Notes: generated by a model from the sequence alone, not told the origin. A stretch of 64,000 nucleotides of DNA from RGIG6919 sp045531905 (GCA_045531905.1 JAZSEY010000027.1:62001-126000); one strand, 5' to 3'; counted from the stretch's first letter, positions 50,597 through 60,438 are shown. Translations and numbers: made by a program.

Positions 50597-51469
50597 ATGA
50601 AAGTTGGCGTTATTGGTGCAGGTACCATGGGTCAGGGTATTGCAAAGGCATTTGCTCAGGTAGATGGTTATGAGGTAGCTCTTTGCGATATTAAGCAGGA
50701 ATGGGCTGAAGGCGGTAAGGACAAGATTGCAAAAGGTTATGCAAAGCTTGTTGAAAAAGGAAAGATGACACAGGAGAAAGTTGATGCAATTCTTAACAGC
50801 ATCACTCCAGGTCTTAAGGAAGATTTATGTGCAGATTGCGATTTAATCGTAGAGGCTGCTTTTGAGAATATGGAAGTTAAGAAGACTACATTTGGTGAGT
50901 TAGATAAGATCTGTAAGCCAGAGTGTATTTTCGCTTCTAATACATCTAGTTTATCTATTACAGAGATTGGTAATGGTCTTACACGTCCTATGATCGGTAT
51001 GCATTTCTTCAATCCTGCTGATCGTATGAAGTTAGTTGAGGTTATTGCTGGTGTGAACACTCCGCAGGAGACAGTTGATACAATCATCAAGATTTCTGAG
51101 GAAATTGGTAAGACTCCTGTACAGGTAAATGAAGCTGCTGGTTTCGTTGTAAACCGTATCTTAATCCCAATGATTAACGAAGCTGCTTTCATTAAGATGG
51201 AAGGTGTATCTGATGTAGCTGGTATCGATGCAGCTATGAAGCTTGGTGCTAATCACCCAATGGGACCACTTGAGTTAGGTGATTTCATTGGTTTAGATAT
51301 CTGTCTTGCAATTATGGACGTTCTTTACAGTGAGACAGGCGATAGCAAGTATCGTGCATGTCCATTACTTCGTAAGATGGTACGTGGTGGCAATCTTGGT
51401 GCTAAGAGCGGTAAGGGCTTCTACATTTACAATGCTGACCGTACAAAGACACCAATGGATGCTCAGTAA
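50597..51469 (+). CDS. hbd: 3-hydroxybutyryl-CoA dehydrogenase
   Basis: A 290-residue NAD(P)-dependent enzyme reducing acetoacetyl-CoA to 3-hydroxybutyryl-CoA. Rossmann motif VGVIGAGTMGQGIA at the start; catalytic SNTSSLSITEI and GMHFFNPADRMKLVEVI with the active-site His; NHPMGPLELGDFIGLD in the helical C-terminal domain. I start it at 50597, eight bases after AGGAGG; the ATG at 50591 is too close. Confidence 0.96.
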   Translation: MKVGVIGAGTMGQGIAKAFAQVDGYEVALCDIKQEWAEGGKDKIAKGYAKLVEKGKMTQEKVDAILNSITPGLKEDLCADCDLIVEAAFENMEVKKTTFGELDKICKPECIFASNTSSLSITEIGNGLTRPMIGMHFFNPADRMKLVEVIAGVNTPQETVDTIIKISEEIGKTPVQVNEAAGFVVNRILIPMINEAAFIKMEGVSDVAGIDAAMKLGANHPMGPLELGDFIGLDICLAIMDVLYSETGDSKYRACPLLRKMVRGGNLGAKSGKGFYIYNADRTKTPMDAQ

Positions 51470-51506
51470 TTTAAAGAGCACAATATCAATAGGAGGAATT
51501 TGAAAA

Positions 51507-52673
51507 ATGGATTTCACTTTAAGTAAGAAACATGAAATGGCACAGACTCTTTTCAGAGACTTTGCTGAGAATGAAGTAAAGCCACTTGCTCAGGAAATTG
51601 ATGAAGAACATAGATTTCCTAGAGAGACAGTAGAGAAGATGGCTAAGGCAGGATTTTTAGGAATTCCTGTACCAAAGGAGTTTGGTGGACAGGGTTGTGA
51701 TCCTTTAACATATGCTATGTGTGTAGAGGAACTTTCAAAGGTTTGCGGTACTACAGGTGTTATCGTATCTGCACATACATCACTTTGTGTAGACCCAATT
51801 CAGACATATGGTACACCAGAGCAGAAGGCAAAGTATTTACCAGATTTAGCTTCTGGTAAGAAATTAGGTGCTTTCGGTTTAACTGAGCCAGGTGCTGGTA
51901 CAGATGCACAGGGTCAGCAGACAAAGGCTGTATTAGATGGTGATGAGTGGGTATTAAATGGTTCTAAGTGCTTTATCACAAATGGTAAAGAGGCTGATGT
52001 TTATATTATCATCGCTGTTACAGGTAAGATTGAGAAGCGCGGTCGTATCCAGAAAGAGATTTCTGCATTCATCGTAGAGAAGGATACACCAGGATTTACA
52101 TTCGGTACTAAGGAAAACAAGATGGGTATCTGTGCTTCCTCTACTTATGAGTTAATCTTCACAGATTGCCGTATTCCAAAGGAGAACTTATTAGGTGCTA
52201 AGGGTAAGGGATTTGGTATCGCTATGCATACATTAGATGGTGGTCGTATCGGTATCGCTGCACAGGCTCTTGGTATTGCTGAGGGTGCTTTGGAGACTAC
52301 AATCAACTATGTAAAGGAAAGAAAGCAGTTCGGTAGAGCAATCGCTGCATTCCAGAACACACAGTTCCAGTTAGCAGATATGGCTACAAAGGTTGAGGCT
52401 GCTAAGTTATTAGTTTATAAGGCTGCTATGAAGAAGGGTGAGTACCAGAATGGTGCTAAGGTTTCTTATTCTGTAGAAGCTGCTATGGCTAAGTTATATG
52501 CTGCTGAGGTTGCTATGGAAGTAACAACAAAGGCAGTTCAGTTACACGGTGGATATGGTTATATTAAAGAGTACGACGTTGAGCGTATGATGCGTGATGC
52601 TAAGATCACAGAGATCTACGAAGGAACTTCAGAAGTTCAGCGTATGGTTATCTCTGCAAATATTTTAAACTAG
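51507..52673 (+). CDS. bcd: Butyryl-CoA dehydrogenase
   Basis: A 388-residue FAD-dependent acyl-CoA dehydrogenase reducing crotonyl-CoA to butyryl-CoA. LTEPGAGTDAQGQ and CFITNGKEAD are the flavin/substrate loops, and the catalytic glutamate lies in IYEGTSEVQRM near the end. With EtfAB it forms the electron-bifurcating complex that couples this reduction to ferredoxin reduction. AGGAGG precedes the ATG; etfB follows after 12 bases. Confidence 0.96.
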   Translation: MDFTLSKKHEMAQTLFRDFAENEVKPLAQEIDEEHRFPRETVEKMAKAGFLGIPVPKEFGGQGCDPLTYAMCVEELSKVCGTTGVIVSAHTSLCVDPIQTYGTPEQKAKYLPDLASGKKLGAFGLTEPGAGTDAQGQQTKAVLDGDEWVLNGSKCFITNGKEADVYIIIAVTGKIEKRGRIQKEISAFIVEKDTPGFTFGTKENKMGICASSTYELIFTDCRIPKENLLGAKGKGFGIAMHTLDGGRIGIAAQALGIAEGALETTINYVKERKQFGRAIAAFQNTQFQLADMATKVEAAKLLVYKAAMKKGEYQNGAKVSYSVEAAMAKLYAAEVAMEVTTKAVQLHGGYGYIKEYDVERMMRDAKITEIYEGTSEVQRMVISANILN

Positions 52674-52685
52674 GAGGTAATTAAC

Positions 52686-53474
52686 GTGAAGATTGTTGTT
52701 TGTGTAAAACAGGTACCTGATACAAAGGGTGGAGTTAAATTTAATCCAGACGGAACATTAGATAGAGGTGCTATGCTTACTATCATGAACCCAGATGACA
52801 AGGCTGGTTTAGAGGCAGCACTTGCAATCAAGGATCAGAATGATGATGTAGAAGTTACAGTAATCACTATGGGTCTTCCAAAGGCTGAAGAAGTTCTTCG
52901 TGAGGCTATGGCTATGGGTGCTGACAAGGGAATCCTTGTAACAGACAGAGTATTAGGTGGTGCTGATACTTGGGCTACTTCTACAACACTTGCTGGTGCA
53001 TTAAGAAACATCGAGTACGATATGATTATCACAGGTCGTCAGGCTATCGACGGTGATACAGCTCAGGTTGGACCACAGATTGCTGAGCATTTAGGTCTTC
53101 CTGTAATCTCTTATGCACAGGACATTAAGGTTGATGGTAACAGCGTAGTGGTTAAGCGTCAGTATGATGATGGATACCACATGGTTAAGGTTGCTATGCC
53201 TTGCTTAATCACAGCATTAGCTGAGTTAAATGAGCCACGTTACATGACTCCAGGTGGAATTTTCGATGCTTATGATGCAGAGATTACAACATGGGGTAGA
53301 GCAGATCTTAAGGATGTTGATGATTCTAACTTAGGTTTGAATGGTTCTCCTACAAAGATTGCTAAGGCTTCTGATAAGGTTCGTAAGGGTGCTGGTGAGA
53401 AGTTTACACCAGATTCTCCAGAAGATGCAGCTAAGTTAATCGTAGACACTTTATTGTCAAAGCACATTATCTAA
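52686..53474 (+). CDS. etfB: Electron transfer flavoprotein beta subunit
   Basis: A 262-residue ETF beta subunit. It opens with KIVVCVKQVPDTKGGVKFNP and contains AMGADKGILVTD and TGRQAIDGDTAQVGP, the nucleotide-binding landmarks. Partner of EtfA and Bcd; the clostridial type carries the bifurcating FAD between the subunits. GTG start after AGGAGG. Confidence 0.96.
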   Translation: MKIVVCVKQVPDTKGGVKFNPDGTLDRGAMLTIMNPDDKAGLEAALAIKDQNDDVEVTVITMGLPKAEEVLREAMAMGADKGILVTDRVLGGADTWATSTTLAGALRNIEYDMIITGRQAIDGDTAQVGPQIAEHLGLPVISYAQDIKVDGNSVVVKRQYDDGYHMVKVAMPCLITALAELNEPRYMTPGGIFDAYDAEITTWGRADLKDVDDSNLGLNGSPTKIAKASDKVRKGAGEKFTPDSPEDAAKLIVDTLLSKHII

Positions 53475-53490
53475 TAAAGAGGTGAATAAA

Positions 53491-54552
53491 ATGGGTGCAA
53501 TGAGCGCAGAACAATTAGAGCAGTACAAAGGCGTATTTGTCTTTGCACAGCAGGTAGATAATAAATTAAGCAATATCTCTTTCGAGTTAATCGGTGAAGG
53601 TAAGAGACTTGCAGAGAAGTTAAATGAAAAGGTAACTGCAGTATTAGTAGGTTCTGATGTTGCAGGTCTTGTAGATGAATTAGCAGAGTATGGTGCTGAC
53701 AGAGTTATCGTTGTTGATGATCCTGAGTTAAAGAACTATAGAACAGAGCCATATGCACATGCACTTTCATCTGTAATCAACGAGTACAAGCCAGACATCA
53801 TGTTAGTTGGTGCTACAGCAATCGGTCGTGATTTAGGTCCTACTGTATCTGCAAGAGTAGCTACTGGTTTAACTGCTGACTGTACATTACTTGAGATTGG
53901 TGATTTCCCAATCAACCCAATTCCAGGTAGAGAGCAGAAGCCAAATCAGTTATTAATGACACGTCCTGCTTTCGGTGGTAACACAATCGCTACTATCGCA
54001 TGTCCAGACAACCGTCCACAGATGGCAACTGTACGTCCAGGTGTTATGCAGAAGCTTGAGAAGGTTGCTGGTGCTAAGGCAGAAGTGATTAACTACAATC
54101 CAGGATTTACTCCAGATAACAAGTATGTTGAGATTCTTGAAGTAGTAAAGGCTGTTTCAGACGTTAAGGATATCATGGATGCTAAGATTTTAGTATCTGG
54201 TGGTCGTGGTGTAGGAAGCAAGGAAAACTTCAAGTTATTAGATGATCTTGCAGAAGTTTTAGGCGCAACAGTAAGCTGTTCTCGTGCCGTTACTGACTCA
54301 GGTTGGTTGCCAAGAGACCTTCAGGTAGGTCAGACTGGTAAGACAGTTCGTCCACAGGTTTACTTTGCTATCGGTATTTCTGGAGCAATCCAGCACGTAG
54401 CTGGTATGGAAGAGTCAGACTTAATCATCGCTATCAACAAGGATGAGGATGCTCCTATCTTTGACGTAGCTGATTACGGTATCGTTGGAGACTTAAACAA
54501 GATTCTTCCAATCTTAACAAATCAGATTAAGGCTGCAATCGCTGCAAAATAA
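53491..54552 (+). CDS. etfA: Electron transfer flavoprotein alpha subunit
   Basis: A 353-residue ETF alpha subunit. The C-terminal FAD-binding domain shows SGGRGVGSKENF, SRAVTDSGWLPRDLQVGQTG and AIGISGAIQHVAGME. No N-terminal ferredoxin extension. The ATG at 53491 follows AGAGGTG; a GTG at 53482 lies inside that site. Last gene of the operon. Confidence 0.96.
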   Translation: MGAMSAEQLEQYKGVFVFAQQVDNKLSNISFELIGEGKRLAEKLNEKVTAVLVGSDVAGLVDELAEYGADRVIVVDDPELKNYRTEPYAHALSSVINEYKPDIMLVGATAIGRDLGPTVSARVATGLTADCTLLEIGDFPINPIPGREQKPNQLLMTRPAFGGNTIATIACPDNRPQMATVRPGVMQKLEKVAGAKAEVINYNPGFTPDNKYVEILEVVKAVSDVKDIMDAKILVSGGRGVGSKENFKLLDDLAEVLGATVSCSRAVTDSGWLPRDLQVGQTGKTVRPQVYFAIGISGAIQHVAGMEESDLIIAINKDEDAPIFDVADYGIVGDLNKILPILTNQIKAAIAAK

Positions 54553-54577
54553 TAGCAGACTGTAGTTTGTATATGAG

Positions 54578-54609
54578 AGAGCACTGTGTGAAAGCATGGT
54601 GCTCTTTTA
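54578..54609 (+). terminator. Terminator of the butyryl-CoA operon
   Basis: AGAGCAC at 54578-54584 pairs with GTGCTCT at 54599-54605, followed by four T. Confidence 0.75.
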
Positions 54610-54698
54610 TAGTTATGATGTATTTTTTGCTTCACGAATTGGAATAACTGTGATAAGATAAGGCTTGTGAGTTTTGAATTGTAATTTAGGAGGCTGTC

Positions 54699-56294
54699 AT
54701 GGCAGATAAAAAGTTAGTGGAAGAAATAGAAAAAAGACGTACCTTTGCAATTATTTCTCATCCAGATGCAGGTAAGACTACATTGACGGAGAAGTTTTTG
54801 CTTTTTGGTGGTGCGATTAATACAGCTGGTTCCGTAAAAGGTAAGGCAAATTCTAAGTACGCAGTATCCGATTGGATGGAGATTGAGAAGGAGAGAGGTA
54901 TTTCCGTTACTTCCTCTGTGTTGCAGTTTAACTATAATGGTTATTGTATTAACATTTTGGATACTCCGGGACATCAGGATTTTTCTGAGGATACCTATCG
55001 TACTTTGATGGCAGCGGATTCTGCAGTTATGGTAATTGATGCTTCTAAGGGTGTGGAGGCACAGACTATTAAGTTGTTTAAGGTTTGTGTTATGCGTCAT
55101 ATTCCTATTTTTACATTTGTGAATAAGATGGATAGAGATGCAAAGGATACCTTTGAATTGTTGGATGAGATTGAAAGTGTACTTGGTATTCGTACCTGCC
55201 CTATGAACTGGCCGATTGGTTCCGGTAAGGAATTTAAGGGCGTATATGACAGAAGAACCAAGAAGGTTGCTACCTTCCAAGCAGTATCTACCGGTGGTGC
55301 AAAGAAGGCTGCCGAGACAGAGTATGATATTGAAGATGAAGGTTTAAAAGAATTGGTTGGCCCGTACCTCTATGATCAGTTCAGCGAAGAAATTGAAGTA
55401 GTAGAAGGTGCCATGGATGAAATTGATTTAGAGAAGGTACAGTGTGGTGAACTTTCGCCAGTATTCTTTGGTTCCGCATTAAATACCTTTGGTATCGATA
55501 TGTTCTTGCACTATTTCTTGGAAATGACAACATCTCCATTGGGAAGAGAAAGTACAGAAGGAACCATTAATCCAAAGGAAGAGGATTTTTCTGCATTTGT
55601 ATTTAAGATTCAGGCAAATATGAATAAGGCACACAGAGACCGTATTGCCTTTATGCGTATTTGTTCCGGTAAATTTGAGGCTGGCATGGAAGTTTACCAT
55701 GTTCCAAGTAAGCGTAAAATCAAGTTATCACAACCACAGCAGCTGATGGCACAGGATAGAAAAATGGTAGAAGAGGCCTATGCAGGGGATGTAATTGGTG
55801 TATTTGATCCGGAGTTGTTCTCCATTGGCGACACCTTGACAGTTGGCAAAAAGTTTGAGTATGAAGCAATTCCTACCTTTGCACCAGAGCATTTTTGTCG
55901 TTTGGTTCAGCTCAACACTATGAAGCGTAAGCAGTTTGTAAAGGGTGTTACCCAGATAGCACAGGAAGGTGCCATTCAGATTTTCCAGGAATTTACGGCT
56001 GGAATGTCAGAAATCATAGTTGGTGTTGTTGGCGTCTTACAGTTTGATGTTCTAAAATACAGATTGGAAAATGAATATGGCTGTGAGATTCGTTTGGAGC
56101 CAATTCCATACAACTTTATCCGTTGGGTAAAGGACCCAAGTACCGATGTCACTAAGTTAAATCGTGTGAACGACGTAAAGAAGGTAAAGGATATGAAAGG
56201 AAATCCATTGCTCTTGTTTAAGAGTGAATGGGCAATCCAGAATGTATTGGAGTACAATGAAGGTCTGGAATTGATGGAGTTTAGAAAGAATTAG
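54699..56294 (+). CDS. prfC: Peptide chain release factor 3
   Basis: A 531-residue translational GTPase that recycles release factors 1 and 2. G1 HPDAGKTTLTEK, the RF3-specific KGISV-like region ERGISVTSSVLQF, G3 DTPGHQDFSEDTYR and G4 NKMDRD are all present. The length and FSED element separate it from EF-G. AGGAGG precedes the ATG. Confidence 0.96.
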   Translation: MADKKLVEEIEKRRTFAIISHPDAGKTTLTEKFLLFGGAINTAGSVKGKANSKYAVSDWMEIEKERGISVTSSVLQFNYNGYCINILDTPGHQDFSEDTYRTLMAADSAVMVIDASKGVEAQTIKLFKVCVMRHIPIFTFVNKMDRDAKDTFELLDEIESVLGIRTCPMNWPIGSGKEFKGVYDRRTKKVATFQAVSTGGAKKAAETEYDIEDEGLKELVGPYLYDQFSEEIEVVEGAMDEIDLEKVQCGELSPVFFGSALNTFGIDMFLHYFLEMTTSPLGRESTEGTINPKEEDFSAFVFKIQANMNKAHRDRIAFMRICSGKFEAGMEVYHVPSKRKIKLSQPQQLMAQDRKMVEEAYAGDVIGVFDPELFSIGDTLTVGKKFEYEAIPTFAPEHFCRLVQLNTMKRKQFVKGVTQIAQEGAIQIFQEFTAGMSEIIVGVVGVLQFDVLKYRLENEYGCEIRLEPIPYNFIRWVKDPSTDVTKLNRVNDVKKVKDMKGNPLLLFKSEWAIQNVLEYNEGLELMEFRKN

Positions 56295-56348
56295 TATGTG
56301 GTGCTCATGCGGCATACATGTATCTATATGAGAAAGTGGGGTTAATTT

Positions 56349-56798
56349 ATGAAAAAATCTAACTCAATTGATTTGAGTGGCACAATGGCTGGTACAATCA
56401 TTTGTTTTTTGTTTGCTGTGATAGCTTTATTGATTGGCGTTTGTCATGTATATACAAAAACAAATTTTGAAGGGGATGCAATATATGCAAAAGCCTATTT
56501 ATGTAAAATATCACACGAGAAAATGGTTAGCAGAAGGAGTAAAACGACTACTACAATTGCAACAATTGAGTATTCTGCAAATGATAGAACATATCGCCAA
56601 GAGTTTGATGGGCCTGCTAAACTTGCACTGTTAGGTAAGATATCAGTATACTATGATTCTAGTAATCCAAATAAATATTTCTCTATAAGAGCTATTGTTT
56701 TTACTGTAGTGTTAACAGCATTATGTTCAACGGTATTCTTTTTATTTGCTGTCAGTAATTATAAAACATATAGTGAGAAAAAAGAACAACTTTTTTAA
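56349..56798 (+). CDS. Small DUF3592-like membrane protein
   Basis: A 149-residue protein with two transmembrane helices (about 13-37 and 112-133) flanking an external beta-rich segment (TTIATIEYSANDRTYRQEF, then ISVYYDSSNPNKYF) typical of DUF3592 proteins. Function unknown. GTGGGG lies upstream of the ATG. AT-rich and poorly biased codons suggest low expression. Confidence 0.75.
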   Translation: MKKSNSIDLSGTMAGTIICFLFAVIALLIGVCHVYTKTNFEGDAIYAKAYLCKISHEKMVSRRSKTTTTIATIEYSANDRTYRQEFDGPAKLALLGKISVYYDSSNPNKYFSIRAIVFTVVLTALCSTVFFLFAVSNYKTYSEKKEQLF

Positions 56799-56801
56799 AA
56801 T

Positions 56802-56829
56802 GAAAGGGCTGTCAGGTGACAGCCCTTTC
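56802..56829. terminator. Bidirectional terminator between the DUF3592-like gene and htpG
   Basis: GAAAGGGCTGTC at 56802-56813 and GACAGCCCTTTC at 56818-56829 are perfect complements with a four-base loop, lying between convergent genes. The T-run is better on the minus strand. Confidence 0.85.
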
Positions 56830-56833
56830 GTAG

Positions 56834-58771
56834 TTATTTAGCTAAAATATTCAATATCTCATTGCTTCTCGCAATAAACTTTGTCATTGCTTCTGGTGCA
56901 AGCGGTCTGTTTGCCAATAATGCCAAATCGTAGAGCTGAGCACAGATGGTATCTGTGTTCTCTGACTCAGGATTATTTAAAACGTACTGTACAAGATTAT
57001 TCTTTGAATTCAGTACTAACTCTAATCCTTGGCCACCGAACATAGCAGGGTCAAAACCACCGCCCATGCTGTACATTTCCATCATTTCTTGCATTCTTCT
57101 GGAATCCTCTGACTGTGTAATCATAGAAGAGATGTCTGCATTCTTCAGCGCTTTCACCTGGACTGTTAAGTTCTCAACACCTAAAGCCTTTTTAAAGGTT
57201 TCAGTTAACTTATCTGTCATGTCCTTTACTTCATCTTCTGAAAGTTCTGATTCCTCGGTGAAGGTGTCAGCCACATCAGAATCGATTCTCATGAATTTCA
57301 CATCCTGATTCTTTTGCTCCAAATGTGTAATGAAAGGTGTATCAATATTGTGTGTTAAACGGATGGCATCAAGGCCTTCCTCTTTGAACATGTTAATATA
57401 CTGTGACTGTTCATTTTCATCAGTAATGTAATATACCTGATTTTCATGCTTTTCTTTAGCGGCTTCCAAATATTCAGGTAGTGTAACATACTTGTCATCC
57501 AAATTCTTGAAAATGATATAGTCACTCATCTTGTCATTGAACTTTTCATCCTTTAGGCAACCGAATTTGATGAATGGGCTGATATCATCCCAATATTTTT
57601 CATAAGATTCTTTATCATTTTTGCACATGCCAGAAAGCTTATCAGCTACCTTCTTGGTAATGTAATCAGAAATTTTCTTTACAAATCCATCGTTCTGCAA
57701 TGCACTACGGGATACATTCAGTGGAAGATCTGGACAATCGATAACACCCTTTAACAACATTAAGAATTCTGGAATTACTTCCTTGATATTATCAGCTATA
57801 AATACCTGATTGTTGTAAAGTTTGATAGTACCCTCTAAAGAGTCGTATTTCTGATTGATACGAGGGAAGTATAAAATACCCTTCAAGTTAAATGGATAAT
57901 CCATATTTAAGTGAATCCAAAATAATGGTTCTTTGTAATCTCTGAAGACTTTTCTATAGAAATCCTTGTATTCCTCATCTGTACAATCACTTGGACGTTT
58001 GCCCCAAAGTGGAGTGGTGTCGTTGATCGGTTTTGGTCCTTCTGGCTCTTTTACCTCAGTAAAATCCTCTGTTTGTGCATTTTCAGCTGCTTCATTTGCA
58101 GGAGTGCCGTCTTCATTTTCCACCTCAACCTCTGGTTCAGCATCGGCATTTGTGAAAAAGATTTCAATTGGCATAAAAGAGCAGTATTTTTCTAATACTT
58201 CTTTTGCACGGTATTCGTTTGCGAATTCGTAGCTGTCTTCATTCAGATAAAGGGTGATTTCTGTACCACGGGTGGTTTTCTCACCTTCCTCCATCTCATA
58301 CTCAGTACCGCCATCGCATTCCCAATATACAGGTTTTGCACCATCCTTATATGAAAGTGTCTCAATGGTAACCTTGTCAGCTACCATAAATGCAGAATAG
58401 AAGCCAAGACCGAAATGACCGATAATCTGGTCGTTGCTTGCCTTGTCCTTGTATTTTTCTAAGAAATCAGTTGCACCGGAAAAAGCAATTTGGTTGATAT
58501 ATTCTTCAACCTCATCCGCAGTCATACCAATACCGTTATCAATAATGGTAATTGTCTTGTCGTTAGAACTTGTGATGACATCGATGCGATATGCTTCATC
58601 ATCAGCAGGTTCATATTCTCCTAATAGAGCTAATTTCTTTAATTTTGTAACAGCATCACAACCGTTAGAGATTAATTCTCTATAAAAAATATCATGGTCT
58701 GAATACAACCATTTTTTAATAATAGGGAAAATATTCTCACTGTTAATTGTTAAGCTACCTTTGTTTGCCAT
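56834..58771 (-). CDS. htpG: Molecular chaperone HtpG (Hsp90)
   Basis: A 645-residue cytosolic Hsp90. The N-terminal GHKL ATPase shows ELISNGCDAV, IDNGIGMTADEV and IGHFGLGFYSAFMVAD; middle and C-terminal domains follow, with LPLNVSRSALQND. An acidic insertion rich in Glu (about 210-245) lies between the N-terminal and middle domains, reminiscent of the charged linker of eukaryotic Hsp90. The ATG at 58771 follows AAGGAG by nine bases. Its promoter lies next to a perfect CIRCE element, so HrcA control is expected. Confidence 0.95.
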   Translation of the reverse strand: MANKGSLTINSENIFPIIKKWLYSDHDIFYRELISNGCDAVTKLKKLALLGEYEPADDEAYRIDVITSSNDKTITIIDNGIGMTADEVEEYINQIAFSGATDFLEKYKDKASNDQIIGHFGLGFYSAFMVADKVTIETLSYKDGAKPVYWECDGGTEYEMEEGEKTTRGTEITLYLNEDSYEFANEYRAKEVLEKYCSFMPIEIFFTNADAEPEVEVENEDGTPANEAAENAQTEDFTEVKEPEGPKPINDTTPLWGKRPSDCTDEEYKDFYRKVFRDYKEPLFWIHLNMDYPFNLKGILYFPRINQKYDSLEGTIKLYNNQVFIADNIKEVIPEFLMLLKGVIDCPDLPLNVSRSALQNDGFVKKISDYITKKVADKLSGMCKNDKESYEKYWDDISPFIKFGCLKDEKFNDKMSDYIIFKNLDDKYVTLPEYLEAAKEKHENQVYYITDENEQSQYINMFKEEGLDAIRLTHNIDTPFITHLEQKNQDVKFMRIDSDVADTFTEESELSEDEVKDMTDKLTETFKKALGVENLTVQVKALKNADISSMITQSEDSRRMQEMMEMYSMGGGFDPAMFGGQGLELVLNSKNNLVQYVLNNPESENTDTICAQLYDLALLANRPLAPEAMTKFIARSNEILNILAK

Positions 58772-58820
58772 GTAAAACATCTCCTTATCTATTTTGGTTT
58801 CGCAAATCTAGCATAATAGT

Positions 58821-58849
58821 ATCTTAATACCTAAAAATGGCATTGTCAA
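58821..58849 (-). promoter_or_regulatory. Promoter of htpG
   Basis: On the minus strand TTGACA (plus-strand 58844-58849) and TAAGAT (58821-58826) are 17 bases apart. Confidence 0.75.
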
Positions 58850-58856
58850 CACAAAA

Positions 58857-58883
58857 TTAGCACTCATTGCGAATGAGTGCTAA
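58857..58883. promoter_or_regulatory. CIRCE element (HrcA operator) upstream of htpG
   Basis: TTAGCACTC-N9-GAGTGCTAA, a perfect CIRCE. It sits seven bases upstream of the htpG -35, rather than over the start of transcription as at groES. Confidence 0.95.
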
Positions 58884-58920
58884 TAATTAAGAATCTATTT
58901 AGAATTTGTTTATGGAATTC

Positions 58921-59757
58921 TTACTTCTTTTGACTGAGAGACACTGATTTGTCATAAGCCTTTGTTACGGCACTAAATGCTGCATTTCTAAAGCCATGTT
59001 CTTCTAAGGCTTTTACGCCTTCGATAGTAGTGCCGGCTGGTGAACAAACCTCGTCCTTTAATTGTTCTGGGTGTTTGTCACTGGCGATAACAAGACCGGC
59101 GGCACCTTTCACTGCTTGAGCTGCATAGGCAATTGCCTGAGCACGTGGCATACCGCAAAGAACGGCACCATCAGCCATGGCCTCAATGAACATATATGCA
59201 AAGGCTGGCACGCAACCGCCGATAACGCCGGCCACATCCATTTGGGATTCAGGAATTCTCTCTAACATACCTGCTTTATCAAAGGCATTCATAATCTCTG
59301 ATAAAGGTGCTTCTGCGTTGTCTGCACTAATAGAGAAGAAGATTAAGCCTTCGCCAATTGCAGCAGGCAGATTTGGTAAAATACGAATAATAGGAAGCTT
59401 GTCAGCGGAAATGCCGGCAACGGTCTGAATCTTCTCAATGGTGGTTCCGGCAGCGATGGATAAGATAATCTTTTCCTCGCCATTCGCGATGCATTCTGCC
59501 AAAGTTGGCGCAATGCCTGCTAACACATCAGGTAATACCTGTGGCTTTACGCAGAGCATTATGTACTTAGACATCTTCACTGCTTCTATATTGGAAGAAA
59601 CGCCCTGACAACCAAATTCAGCTGTCACTTCGTTTAACTTTGTCTCGTCTGGTTCAGAGATAATAATATCCTTTCTGTTAATGTTGTCATTGTTGCAAAG
59701 TGCGGTCAACATGCCTTTTCCCATATTGCCGCAACCGATAAATGAAATAAAACTCAT
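58921..59757 (-). CDS. proC: Pyrroline-5-carboxylate reductase
   Basis: A 278-residue enzyme catalysing the last step of proline synthesis with NAD(P)H. N-terminal Rossmann motif FIGCGNMGKGML; the ProC signature region includes VCSPAGTTIEGVKALEEHGF near the C-terminus. TAGGAGG precedes the ATG. It follows the DUF5721-like gene by ten bases, forming a two-gene minus-strand transcript. Confidence 0.95.
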   Translation of the reverse strand: MSFISFIGCGNMGKGMLTALCNNDNINRKDIIISEPDETKLNEVTAEFGCQGVSSNIEAVKMSKYIMLCVKPQVLPDVLAGIAPTLAECIANGEEKIILSIAAGTTIEKIQTVAGISADKLPIIRILPNLPAAIGEGLIFFSISADNAEAPLSEIMNAFDKAGMLERIPESQMDVAGVIGGCVPAFAYMFIEAMADGAVLCGMPRAQAIAYAAQAVKGAAGLVIASDKHPEQLKDEVCSPAGTTIEGVKALEEHGFRNAAFSAVTKAYDKSVSLSQKK

Positions 59758-59767
59758 GTGAATCCTC

Positions 59768-60265
59768 CTAACTTTCTGTTAAATGTATGTGATGCTTCTG
59801 CATAAATAATAGAAGCGAATCGTCCCAAAGCTGTTCTAAACGCTTATCCAAGGTGAATACTCTTAAAGAGGTGCCGGATGTTATGGATAGTTGCTTGTTG
59901 TCATAATAAATGTTGAAATACAAGCCCGCCACATCTTCGCTAGAGATTGGTAGATTGTTCTTTAATATGAGTGCATTTTGTTTTTCCTTTGGTAGCATAA
60001 AGACCAGTTTAAAGCCTGATGGCGTTTTCTTGCCTTTGATAGCCTGAAATATGAGTGGTTTCACCATATTCCATGAGGCGTAAGTGGTTTCCGTCATCAG
60101 TTCCCGTTCTTCTGTATCAAAGAAATCCATATTTAGTTTTCCGGAGATGGAAAGGGTAGTTGCTGTCTGCAAGGTTGCCTCGCAAAGTAGCATGGAATCA
60201 AATGTATCCTGAATCAGTAATTGATTCATAAAGTCCTTTACATCAGGGATTATTCTAGCAATCAT
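59768..60265 (-). CDS. DUF5721-like conserved protein
   Basis: A 165-residue soluble protein known mainly from Lachnospiraceae, without assigned function. It begins MIARIIPDVKDFMNQLL and contains LSISGKLNMDFFDTEE and the ending LLLFMQKHHIHL. The ATG at 60265 follows AAAAGGAG; a much longer frame to 60454 would cross the groES promoter and CIRCE and is rejected. Co-transcribed with proC. Confidence 0.75.
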   Translation of the reverse strand: MIARIIPDVKDFMNQLLIQDTFDSMLLCEATLQTATTLSISGKLNMDFFDTEERELMTETTYASWNMVKPLIFQAIKGKKTPSGFKLVFMLPKEKQNALILKNNLPISSEDVAGLYFNIYYDNKQLSITSGTSLRVFTLDKRLEQLWDDSLLLFMQKHHIHLTES

Positions 60266-60373
60266 AAAAGCTCCTTTTACAAATATGTAACAATCATACC
60301 ATAGTTTTTTTAGAATGAGAATAAACTTTTTCATATGCTCGAATAAAGTTACAAAAAGTTTATAAATTGGGGG

Positions 60374-60401
60374 TTGATTTTTCCTAGAAATGAGATACAA
60401 T
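60374..60401 (+). promoter_or_regulatory. Promoter of groES-groEL
   Basis: TTGATT at 60374-60379 and TACAAT at 60396-60401, 16 bases apart, followed directly by the CIRCE element. Confidence 0.75.
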
Positions 60402-60411
60402 AAGAACAGTG

Positions 60412-60438
60412 TTAGCACTCTTCTTGAATGAGTGCTAA
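60412..60438. promoter_or_regulatory. CIRCE element (HrcA operator) of groESL
   Basis: TTAGCACTC-N9-GAGTGCTAA, perfect, beginning about 11 bases after the -10 so that it overlaps the predicted start of transcription. Confidence 0.97.
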
